Positions 1-5,021 of a stretch of 5,021 nt of DNA are shown here, one piece after another (the first letter of the stretch is position 1; every line of letters starts with the position of its first letter). A program made the translations under genes and the position numbers. The DNA lies in NCBI GenBank assembly GCA_002713455.1, contig PASX01000017.1:45592-50612 (forward strand), read 5' to 3'. The DNA is from Fidelibacterota bacterium (GTDB lineage Bacteria > Fidelibacterota > Marinisomatia > Marinisomatales > TCS55). Under the pieces are notes generated by a model. The model was not told the DNA's origin, did no database searches, and saw only the letters and a list, made by a program, of their open reading frames with translations.

Positions 1-597
1 GCCCGTTCGGTAAACCCAAAGATTCTTGCAGGATCTATAACATCAATTAACGATTGTTATGAACCAGATGAATATCCAGGTAAATCAATCGCTGAAGATT
101 CTTATGGTGAAACTATAGAGTGGTTTATTGAAGGTGGAGTTGACACGATTTTATTGGAGACCATGGGCCATCTCAATGAAATTAATATTGCCCTTGAAGC
201 AACAAAAAATATTCCTACTGTTTGGTTAAGTTTGATAATAAATGACCGTGATCATTTATTATCTGGGCATCAATTAAGTGAAATATATGCTCTTAAAATC
301 GAACGCTTAACTTGTTTAATGCTAAATTGCAATACAGTCCGATTAACAAGTGAAGCTTTAGATTCTTTTATTGATAATAAAATATTGGATTGGGGAATTT
401 ATCCAAACCTAGGATTAACTCAACCAGAGATTGATGGAGAGATGGGTGAAATTATAGATGATGAAACATTTAAAAATTCAATGTTCAAATATTTAGAAAA
501 AACTCCATATATTATTGGTGCCTGTTGCGGATCAACACCTAATCATATAAGAATTATCAAAGATTTAATAATAAAAAAAATCAATTTGCTAGACTAA
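1..597 (+). CDS. Homocysteine S-methyltransferase family protein, 5'-truncated by window edge
   Basis: Members of this family transfer a methyl group to the thiol of homocysteine (or a related thiol), using a zinc-bound active site in a TIM barrel in the cytoplasm. The frame is open from base 1, so this is the C-terminal 198 residues of a protein that probably has about 300. The TTG at 154 and ATG at 163 are internal codons, not starts. Visible family marks are the L-A-G-S-I strand at fragment residues 9-13, G-V-D-T-I-L-L-E-T at 46-54, the first zinc cysteine in L-N-C (Cys110, bases 328-330), the Y-P-N-x-G turn, and the paired zinc cysteines in G-A-C-C-G-S-T-P-N-H-I (Cys175 and Cys176, bases 523-528). 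All three expected zinc ligands are present, so the enzyme looks intact. It stops about 22 residues after the Cys pair, so it is a stand-alone enzyme rather than the first module of cobalamin-dependent MetH. The methyl donor (S-methylmethionine, betaine or other) cannot be told from this fragment. Nothing links it to the downstream operon. Confidence 0.88.
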   Translation, partial: ARSVNPKILAGSITSINDCYEPDEYPGKSIAEDSYGETIEWFIEGGVDTILLETMGHLNEINIALEATKNIPTVWLSLIINDRDHLLSGHQLSEIYALKIERLTCLMLNCNTVRLTSEALDSFIDNKILDWGIYPNLGLTQPEIDGEMGEIIDDETFKNSMFKYLEKTPYIIGACCGSTPNHIRIIKDLIIKKINLLD

Positions 598-694
598 TTG
601 AATTTTTTGACTTATTTATTTTAATTTCGCCGGAACTTTTAAAAGATTTTTTTCGTTATTAATAATTAGATTGTTTGAGGAGAGGCATATTTAA
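598..694 (+). promoter_or_regulatory. A+T-rich intergenic gap, presumed promoter region of the ABC operon
   Basis: This 97-base gap is the only non-coding stretch upstream of the four-gene operon, so its promoter is most simply placed here. A TTGACT hexamer at 607-612 resembles a sigma-70 -35 box, but nothing like a -10 box follows at 16-18 bases. A TAATAA(T) stretch at 660-666 could serve as a -10, but its partner at 637-642 (TTTTAA) matches poorly. No single promoter can be assigned. Two short perfect palindromes, CTTTTAAAAG at 636-645 and TTATTAATAA at 656-665, are visible. The first is followed by a run of seven T but has no room for a loop, so it is not a convincing terminator. Confidence 0.35.
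677..685 (+). promoter_or_regulatory. Ribosome binding site supporting the GTG start at 695
   Basis: GAGGAGAGG is a strong Shine-Dalgarno match. Its 3' GAGG lies 9 bases before the GTG at 695. An in-frame TAA at 692-694 directly precedes the GTG, so no upstream start is possible. The next in-frame ATG (residue 46) falls after the Walker A motif and would destroy the protein. The unusual GTG start is therefore well supported. Confidence 0.8.
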
Positions 695-1639
695 GTGATA
701 AAAGTTACAGATTTATCTAAAAACTATGATACAGTTGAGGCTGTTAAATCAATATCCTTTGATTTAAATGATGGGGAAATTATTGGTTTTCTTGGAGCTA
801 ATGGCGCTGGTAAAACCACTACACTTAAGATGATTACAGGATATTTAATACCAACAAAAGGTGAAATTAAAATCAATGATTTAGATATTTATGAAGATAC
901 ACATGAAATTCAAAAATTAATTGGTTATTTACCTGAGTTAAATCCACTTTATCCTGAAATGCGTGTATATGAATACCTTGAATTTTTAGCATCTATACGG
1001 AATATTTTTGGTCGAGATTTCAAAGAAGCACTTGCACGTGTTGTTGAACAATGTGGGTTACGAGGTGTCGTACATAAAAATGTTTCAGATTGTTCAAAAG
1101 GGTATAAGCAAAGAATTGGTCTAGCGGCTGCTATGATACATGATCCTAAAATACTGATCCTTGATGAACCTGTTACTGGTCTTGACCCAAATCAAATTGT
1201 AGAAATTCGCCAGCTTATTAAATCACTCGGTAAAGAAAAGTTAGTTTTTATGTCGAGTCATATTTTACAGGAAATTCAAGCAACAGTGGATCGAATCATC
1301 ATAATTAACCAAGGAGAGATTGTAGCTAATGGAACAAGCGACGAGTTAATGAGCAATTTCATGGGAAATGTTATTTTAAATATGGAAGTTAAAGGCGCAA
1401 CCAAAGAAAGCGTTGAACACATACAAGCAAAACTTCCAGCCGTAAAATTTAAGTCAATTGATGAAAATGATGATTTGCAGCAATTACAATTTGAGTATTC
1501 AAAAGATAATGACCCTCGTGAAGATCTTTTTAATTATGCAATTAAGAATAAATGGAAAATTTTAAAAATGAATCCGCATTCTACTAATTTAGAAGATATT
1601 TTTAGAAACTTAACAATGGAGGATAGCGTTAATGCGTAA
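695..1639 (+). CDS. ABC transporter ATP-binding protein, GldA-like
   Basis: This is the cytoplasmic ATPase of an ABC-2 type transporter; a dimer would bind and hydrolyse ATP to drive the permease encoded next. The 314 residues hold a complete nucleotide-binding domain at about 1-215: Walker A G-A-N-G-A-G-K-T-T at 34-42 with Lys40, Q-loop region at 76-81, signature C-S-K-G-Y-K-Q-R at 133-140, Walker B I-L-I-L-D-E at 153-158 with Asp157 and catalytic Glu158, D-loop G-L-D-P at 162-165, and switch His189. The Q-loop ends in Glu81 (G-Y-L-P-E) where most ABC ATPases have Gln, and the signature reads S-K-G-Y rather than S-G-G-Q. From memory, both features are common in the GldA-like branch. About 95 C-terminal residues form the extra domain usual in ABC-2 ATPases. 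It is the first gene of the operon, starts with GTG behind a strong ribosome binding site, and overlaps the permease gene by 8 bases. GldA in Bacteroidota belongs to the gliding/secretion ABC transporter, but here the name marks family only. The ABC assignment is near certain; the substrate is unknown. Confidence 0.95.
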   Translation: MIKVTDLSKNYDTVEAVKSISFDLNDGEIIGFLGANGAGKTTTLKMITGYLIPTKGEIKINDLDIYEDTHEIQKLIGYLPELNPLYPEMRVYEYLEFLASIRNIFGRDFKEALARVVEQCGLRGVVHKNVSDCSKGYKQRIGLAAAMIHDPKILILDEPVTGLDPNQIVEIRQLIKSLGKEKLVFMSSHILQEIQATVDRIIIINQGEIVANGTSDELMSNFMGNVILNMEVKGATKESVEHIQAKLPAVKFKSIDENDDLQQLQFEYSKDNDPREDLFNYAIKNKWKILKMNPHSTNLEDIFRNLTMEDSVNA

Positions 1640-2345
1640 TATTAATACTATTTTTCGACGTGAGTTAGCTGGGTTTTTTAATAGTCCTATGGCATATATA
1701 TTTTTGGTGATTTTTGCTATTGTTAATGGATATTTTTTCACAAATACTTTTTTTCTTTTTGGCCAATCAGACCTCAGAGTACTTTTTGATATCGTTCCGT
1801 TAGTTTATTTGTTTTTTATTCCAGCTGTATCAATGGGCTTAATTGCAAGGGAGCATAATCTTGGCACAATGGAAATCATTTCTACTTTGCCAATAAATAA
1901 TTATGAATTTGTATTAGGAAAGTTTTTTGCTGCTTTATCATTGATTTTATTGGGACTAGTTGCTACATCTATACATTTTTTTACACTTATTTTTGTCGGA
2001 TCAAATGTTGATTATGGTGCAATTTTTAGTGGTTACTTGGGTCTTGCATTAATGGGTGCTACCTATGCAGCAATTGGAACTTATTCTAGTAGTGTTACTG
2101 AAAATCAAGTTGTTTCTTTCATTATTGGTGTCTTTATAGTATTAGTATTATTTATGTTAGATAAAACATTAGTTTTTATTCCAAGCTCCATTGCTGGATT
2201 TATTCAATTTTTATCAGTTGATTATCACTTATCTAATATTTCTCGAGGAGTAATTGATTCTAGAAACTTGATATATTTTATTTCTATGATTGGATTTTTT
2301 ATATTTCTTACTATTCAAACTCTTGAAGTAAAGAGGTGGAAGTAA
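1632..2345 (+). CDS. ABC-2 type permease, GldF-like
   Basis: This integral inner-membrane subunit should form the translocation path for the preceding ATPase, probably as a homodimer, since only one permease is encoded. Its 237 residues match the size of GldF-type ABC-2 half-transporters. About six hydrophobic segments are readable: near residues 20-42, 52-72, 94-122, 130-151, 159-176 and 213-231. A short amphipathic start (R-R-E-L-A-G-F-F-N-S-P) precedes the first helix, as is typical for the family. The loop after helix 2, R-E-H-N-L-G-T-M-E-I at 73-82 followed by L-P-I, is the characteristic coupling region of ABC-2 permeases. S-S-V-T-E-N-Q at 153-159 is another family mark. The ATG overlaps the end of the ATPase gene by 8 bases, and GGAGG at 1618-1622 lies 9 bases upstream, so translational coupling is likely. 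The transported substrate cannot be inferred. Confidence 0.92.
   Translation: MRNINTIFRRELAGFFNSPMAYIFLVIFAIVNGYFFTNTFFLFGQSDLRVLFDIVPLVYLFFIPAVSMGLIAREHNLGTMEIISTLPINNYEFVLGKFFAALSLILLGLVATSIHFFTLIFVGSNVDYGAIFSGYLGLALMGATYAAIGTYSSSVTENQVVSFIIGVFIVLVLFMLDKTLVFIPSSIAGFIQFLSVDYHLSNISRGVIDSRNLIYFISMIGFFIFLTIQTLEVKRWK
2332..2339 (+). promoter_or_regulatory. Ribosome binding site that fixes the GldG-like start at 2345
   Basis: AGAGGTGG closely matches the anti-Shine-Dalgarno complement and sits 5 bases before the ATG at 2345. The upstream in-frame GTG at 2336 lies inside this same motif, so it has no binding site of its own at a usable distance. The ATG also forms the classic TAATG stop-start overlap with the permease stop codon. 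Confidence 0.8.
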
Positions 2346-3871
2346 TGATTGAAAAAATAAAAAATATCGATCTTAAGAAATCAGTCGTTGCCCCGGCTTT
2401 AGTGATGTTTACAATGTTATTCTTATTAAATGCCATTTCTAAGAACTGGTTTTTCCGTTGGGACCTTACGGATAATAATATGTATTCATTATCTGCTTCA
2501 AGTGAATCAGTCGTTGATCAAATTGATGATCTTCTAACAATGAAAATTTATTTTTCTGATGACTTACCAGGCGAATATGCAAATAATAGACGTTATTTAC
2601 AGGATCTCTTAGAAGAATTTGAAGCAATTTCTGATGGAAATATAAGGTTTGAATTTTTTAGACCAGAAGATGATCAGAATATTGAACAGGAAGCCCAGAA
2701 AGCTGGTATCATGCCGGTACAGATGCAAGTGGTAGAAAATGATAAGATGGAAGTTAAGAGAGTACTTATGGGTATGGTAATTCTATATGAGGATAAGAAA
2801 GAAGTGCTCCCAGTAATTCAAACGACAACAGGTCTAGAATATGAAATTACAACTAAGATTAAAAAATTAGTTGAAACCAACAAACCAGTTGTGGGAATCG
2901 CGTCATTAGAGTCTCAAACAAATCAATATCAGACGATTCAAAATATTTTAAATCAAAGATATAATGTTCGTCCAATCAATCTTTCAGAACCAGTAACTCC
3001 TGAAATAAATGCAATTCTTATGGGCGGCGTTTCTGACTCTTTGAGTTCATCTGAAAAGGAAAATTTATTAGAGTTTCTTAATCGAGGAGGTAATTTATTT
3101 CTTACACAAAATAGAATTAAGACCAATCTTCAAATTCAACAAGCATTTCCGATAGAATCAGATATTTTTTCAATTATTAAAGATTATGGTTTCTCCATCG
3201 AAGAGAATTTGGTTACTGATAAATTATGTGGAAGAGTAAATGTGCAACAACAAATGGGTCCAATTCGGATGAATGTGCCCATGGAGTATCCACTCTTACC
3301 CATTGTTCGTTCATTTAATTCAGATGAATCAATTGTTGCCGGTCTCGAACAGATGCAACTTGTTTTTGCAAGTGAAATAAAACAAGATTCATCTACAATT
3401 GGAAATGTAAACTTCGTTCCACTTTTGTTTTCATCTGATCAGTCTGGTGAAATGAGAGGAAATTATAATTTGAATCCAGATCCTCAGCAAAACCCTTTCA
3501 TGAGAATGTTTAATAAATCCGCTCAAGTATTGGGGGCAAGATCTGAACGTTTGAACAGTAATGGAATTATGAGCCAAGTCATTCTAGTGTCTGATTCAGA
3601 ATTTATGTCTGACCAAGGTGGAGGGAGGTCACCTGAGAATCACATTTTCATCATGAACTCAATTGATTATCTTATCGGAGATAAAGATTTAATTGCTCTT
3701 CGTTCACGGGAAATAACATCTAGACCACTTGAAGATATATCTGATGGAGCAAAAAGAACGTGGAAATGGATTAACATAATCAGCCCAACAATATTAATAA
3801 TTGCTTTCGGTTTAATTCGTATTCGAAATCAAAAAAATAGAAGCAAAGTTTTAGAGGAATTATATGAATAA
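2345..3871 (+). CDS. GldG-like ABC transporter auxiliary protein
   Basis: This is a GldG-family protein (ABC-type uncharacterized transport system domain), thought to work with an ABC-2 ATPase and permease at the inner membrane; its biochemical role is not established. I place the start at ATG 2345 (508 residues) rather than the in-frame GTG at 2336, because of the ribosome binding site and the one-base TAATG overlap with the permease gene. A transmembrane helix at about residues 13-33 is followed by the family hallmark R-W-D-L-T at 38-42 and Y-S-L-S at 47-50. The domain then begins with M-K-I-Y-F-S at 66-71, and T-G-L-E-Y-E-I-T falls at 162-169. The segment from about residue 182 looks like a Rossmann-type fold related to glutamine amidotransferases, with N-R-G-G-N-L near 246-251, but no catalytic Cys-His-Glu triad is evident. 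S-R-P-L at 459-462 precedes a second helix at about 474-491 and a short basic cytoplasmic tail. The topology therefore suggests a large periplasmic domain held at both ends. It overlaps the next gene by 8 bases. Confidence 0.88.
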   Translation: MIEKIKNIDLKKSVVAPALVMFTMLFLLNAISKNWFFRWDLTDNNMYSLSASSESVVDQIDDLLTMKIYFSDDLPGEYANNRRYLQDLLEEFEAISDGNIRFEFFRPEDDQNIEQEAQKAGIMPVQMQVVENDKMEVKRVLMGMVILYEDKKEVLPVIQTTTGLEYEITTKIKKLVETNKPVVGIASLESQTNQYQTIQNILNQRYNVRPINLSEPVTPEINAILMGGVSDSLSSSEKENLLEFLNRGGNLFLTQNRIKTNLQIQQAFPIESDIFSIIKDYGFSIEENLVTDKLCGRVNVQQQMGPIRMNVPMEYPLLPIVRSFNSDESIVAGLEQMQLVFASEIKQDSSTIGNVNFVPLLFSSDQSGEMRGNYNLNPDPQQNPFMRMFNKSAQVLGARSERLNSNGIMSQVILVSDSEFMSDQGGGRSPENHIFIMNSIDYLIGDKDLIALRSREITSRPLEDISDGAKRTWKWINIISPTILIIAFGLIRIRNQKNRSKVLEELYE

Positions 3872-4421
3872 ATATAAAGGATGGATTTTTGGCTTAATTA
3901 CATTGATCATCCTTTTTGCGATTAGTCAGTTTAATCAAAATTCTTTGTCATCCAAAAGTGATCAGGTTTTTAGTATTGAAAGAGATGATATTTTTGGTAT
4001 AGAAATCTATGAGCTTAGTGATTCAATATCATTATCTTTTAATGGAGATACTTGGTCAATCGATGGCCATGATTCATTGACTGTCAAAGAAAATACTATA
4101 AATAGTTTTTTTGAAAAAATTTTGGATTTAAAGAGAACCACTCTTATATCAAAGAACTCATCAAAATGGGATAAGTTTATGGTTGGAGATTCTACTGGCA
4201 CCCACCTCATTTTTTTAGATTATAATAATGAGTCTATTGGTAAAATTATTGTTGGTCGTTCAAATGCTGAATGGTCATCAAGTAATATTCGAGTTGGAGA
4301 CGCAATAGAAGTATATCAATCCAATGAGAACATAAGTTGGCAATTAAATACTTCTCCAACACATTGGGGTGAGGTTCCTGAACCATTATCTGCAGATAGT
4401 CTAGATATTGATTTAGAATAA
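3864..4421 (+). CDS. Short DUF4340 domain protein with N-terminal membrane anchor
   Basis: The function is unknown. DUF4340 proteins are regularly encoded directly after GldG-like genes and are presumed to be envelope partners of that transporter. The 185-residue protein has one hydrophobic helix at about residues 7-23 after a short basic start, then a soluble, probably periplasmic, domain. Family-like features are the repeated hydrophobic/acidic strand I-E-R-D-D-I-F-G-I-E-I near 38-48, the strand ending in T-W-S-I at 63-66, D-S-T-G-T at 109-113, I-I-V-G-R-S at 128-133, I-R-V-G-D-A-I-E-V-Y at 142-151 and Trp159/Trp168. It seems to hold a single repeat of the domain, whereas many family members are about 300 residues or longer. 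The reading frame is clean up to its stop, so it does not look truncated by mutation. The ATG overlaps the GldG-like gene by 8 bases, with GAGGA at 3854-3858 as ribosome binding site. The acidic C-terminal tail (A-D-S-L-D-I-D-L-E) is of no recognised type. The family call rests on motif resemblance plus context. Confidence 0.75.
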   Translation: MNKYKGWIFGLITLIILFAISQFNQNSLSSKSDQVFSIERDDIFGIEIYELSDSISLSFNGDTWSIDGHDSLTVKENTINSFFEKILDLKRTTLISKNSSKWDKFMVGDSTGTHLIFLDYNNESIGKIIVGRSNAEWSSSNIRVGDAIEVYQSNENISWQLNTSPTHWGEVPEPLSADSLDIDLE

Positions 4422-4465
4422 TTTTTATTTATTATAATAAACTTCAATTAGCTCATTCTTTCGCA
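4422..4465 (+). promoter_or_regulatory. Possible promoter of the M48 protease gene in a 44-base gap
   Basis: TATAAT at 4433-4438 is a perfect sigma-70 -10 hexamer. A TTGATT at 4408-4413, inside the end of the DUF4340 gene, could be a -35, but the 19-base spacer is longer than ideal. In such A+T-rich DNA a TATAAT is expected by chance fairly often. The -10 overlaps a 14-base A/T palindrome at 4428-4441 that is too weak to act as a terminator. The protease may have its own promoter or be read through from the operon. Confidence 0.3.
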
Positions 4466-5021
4466 ATGAAAAAGATATCAATTCATATAATTGCTTTATT
4501 TGTTTTGTTAATACAGATGGGTTGTACGCAAATAGGCAATACTTTTGCAAACATAAATTTCTACTCTGATGAAGAAGAGCGTAACATCGGTTCACAATAT
4601 GCATTTCAAATTGAACAAGGAATTGAATTATATAATGATAAAATTGTTGAAAAATACATAAACGATTTAGGGCAGAGATTAGTTAGATTTTCAAAGCGCA
4701 GAAATATTTCTTATAGATTTAAAGTTGTAAATGATCCTTCGATAAATGCTTTCGCAATACCTGGTGGTTACTGCTATGTAAACTTGGGACTAATTCAACT
4801 CGCTGAAACAGAGTCAGAATTGGCTGGAGTAATGGCTCATGAGATAGGACACGTAGTTGGGAAACATGGAATGGAACAAGTATCAAAGCAGACTGGTCTC
4901 GGATTCATAGCTCGAATATTTTTAGGACCAAATAGTAGTTTTACTGAACAGATGATAGCTAGTATGATTAGTAATGGTTTATTACTGAAGTACGGTCGAG
5001 GTGCAGAGCTTGAAGCGGACA
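4466..5021 (+). CDS. M48 family zinc metalloprotease, probable lipoprotein, 3'-truncated by window edge
   Basis: This is an M48-family endopeptidase of the periplasmic type (similar in kind to BepA, LoiP or Oma1-like proteins), which typically cleaves misfolded or misassembled envelope proteins. The 185 visible residues begin with a signal peptide: M-K-K, a hydrophobic core at about 4-18, then M-G-C with Cys20 as candidate lipidation site. The -3 position is Gln rather than the usual Leu, so the lipobox is imperfect. The catalytic domain shows N-A-F-A-I-P-G-G-Y at 94-102 and the zinc motif H-E-I-G-H at 125-129 (bases 4838-4852) with catalytic Glu126. The last visible residues, E-L-E-A-D at 181-185, carry the expected third zinc ligand, probably Glu181. 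The visible catalytic set is thus complete, and the protein runs off the window, so any C-terminal repeats (such as TPR) cannot be seen. The ATG at 4466 was chosen because the signal peptide starts there; the upstream frame is open for a distance but shows no protein-like sequence. No Shine-Dalgarno motif precedes it, unlike the four operon genes. Confidence 0.93.
   Translation, partial: MKKISIHIIALFVLLIQMGCTQIGNTFANINFYSDEEERNIGSQYAFQIEQGIELYNDKIVEKYINDLGQRLVRFSKRRNISYRFKVVNDPSINAFAIPGGYCYVNLGLIQLAETESELAGVMAHEIGHVVGKHGMEQVSKQTGLGFIARIFLGPNSSFTEQMIASMISNGLLLKYGRGAELEAD

Noticed and set aside
573..580. Run of eight A near the 3' end of the methyltransferase as a programmed frameshift site
   Set aside because: It lies in the last seven codons, after all family motifs. 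A slip would change only a few terminal residues, and lysine-rich ends are ordinary in this base composition.
154..597. The methyltransferase gene starting at TTG 154 or ATG 163
   Set aside because: The frame is open to base 1, and the preceding residues are family-typical (L-A-G-S-I, G-V-D-T-I-L-L-E-T). The gene is cut by the window edge and does not start here.
636..653. Rho-independent terminator formed by CTTTTAAAAG plus seven T
   Set aside because: The palindrome has no loop-forming bases and contains only one G-C pair per arm, so a stable hairpin is not possible.
3083..3092. Internal Shine-Dalgarno match (CGAGGAGGTA) inside the GldG-like gene
   Set aside because: It encodes the conserved R-G-G turn, and no start codon follows at a usable distance, so it does not indicate a hidden gene.
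4007..4210. A 67-codon open frame on the - strand inside the DUF4340 gene
   Set aside because: It lies fully within a well-supported + strand gene and has no recognisable domain. It looks like a shadow frame.
4428..4441. 14-base palindrome TTTATTATAATAAA as a terminator or operator
   Set aside because: It is made only of A and T, has no loop or G-C stem, and such palindromes are frequent in A+T-rich gaps. It also coincides with the TATAAT -10 candidate.

Overview
The window is A+T-rich bacterial DNA, densely coded on the + strand, with no RNA genes, insertion sequences, CRISPR arrays or long repeats that I can see. The codon usage, the lipoprotein-like M48 protease and the GldA/GldF/GldG-type ABC cassette point to a Gram-negative bacterium, plausibly of the Fibrobacterota-Chlorobiota-Bacteroidota (FCB) side of the tree. 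The DUF4340 protein, which carries a D-S-T-G-T motif, resembles proteins I associate with low-GC marine Marinimicrobia (SAR406). That placement is an impression from sequence style, not a demonstrated assignment.

Layout: (1) bases 1-597 are the 3' part of a stand-alone homocysteine S-methyltransferase-family gene whose start lies outside the window; (2) 598-694 is a short A+T-rich gap that should hold the promoter of the next operon; (3) 695-4421 is a tightly coupled four-gene operon: ABC ATPase (GTG start), six-helix ABC-2 permease, GldG-like auxiliary protein and a short DUF4340 protein, each overlapping the next by 1-8 bases; (4) 4422-4465 is a 44-base A+T-rich gap; (5) 4466 to the window edge is the N-terminal part of an M48 (HEXXH) metalloprotease with a signal peptide, cut off by the window end.

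How the genes fit together: the ATPase should dimerise and drive the membrane permease. The GldG-like protein has one transmembrane helix at each end and a large domain between them, presumably periplasmic. The DUF4340 protein is anchored by one N-terminal helix and probably joins it on the outer face of the inner membrane. The order ATPase-permease-GldG-DUF4340 recurs in many non-gliding bacteria and its substrate is not established. The Gld names therefore denote family only and do not imply gliding motility. The flanking methyltransferase gene has no visible link to the operon. The protease acts in the same compartment, but any functional link is speculative.

I found no clear novel system. 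The most useful observations are the cassette itself, the corrected start of the GldG-like gene, the family-specific departures in the ATPase motifs, the unusually short DUF4340 protein, and the M48 gene that lacks a Shine-Dalgarno sequence and has a weak lipobox.
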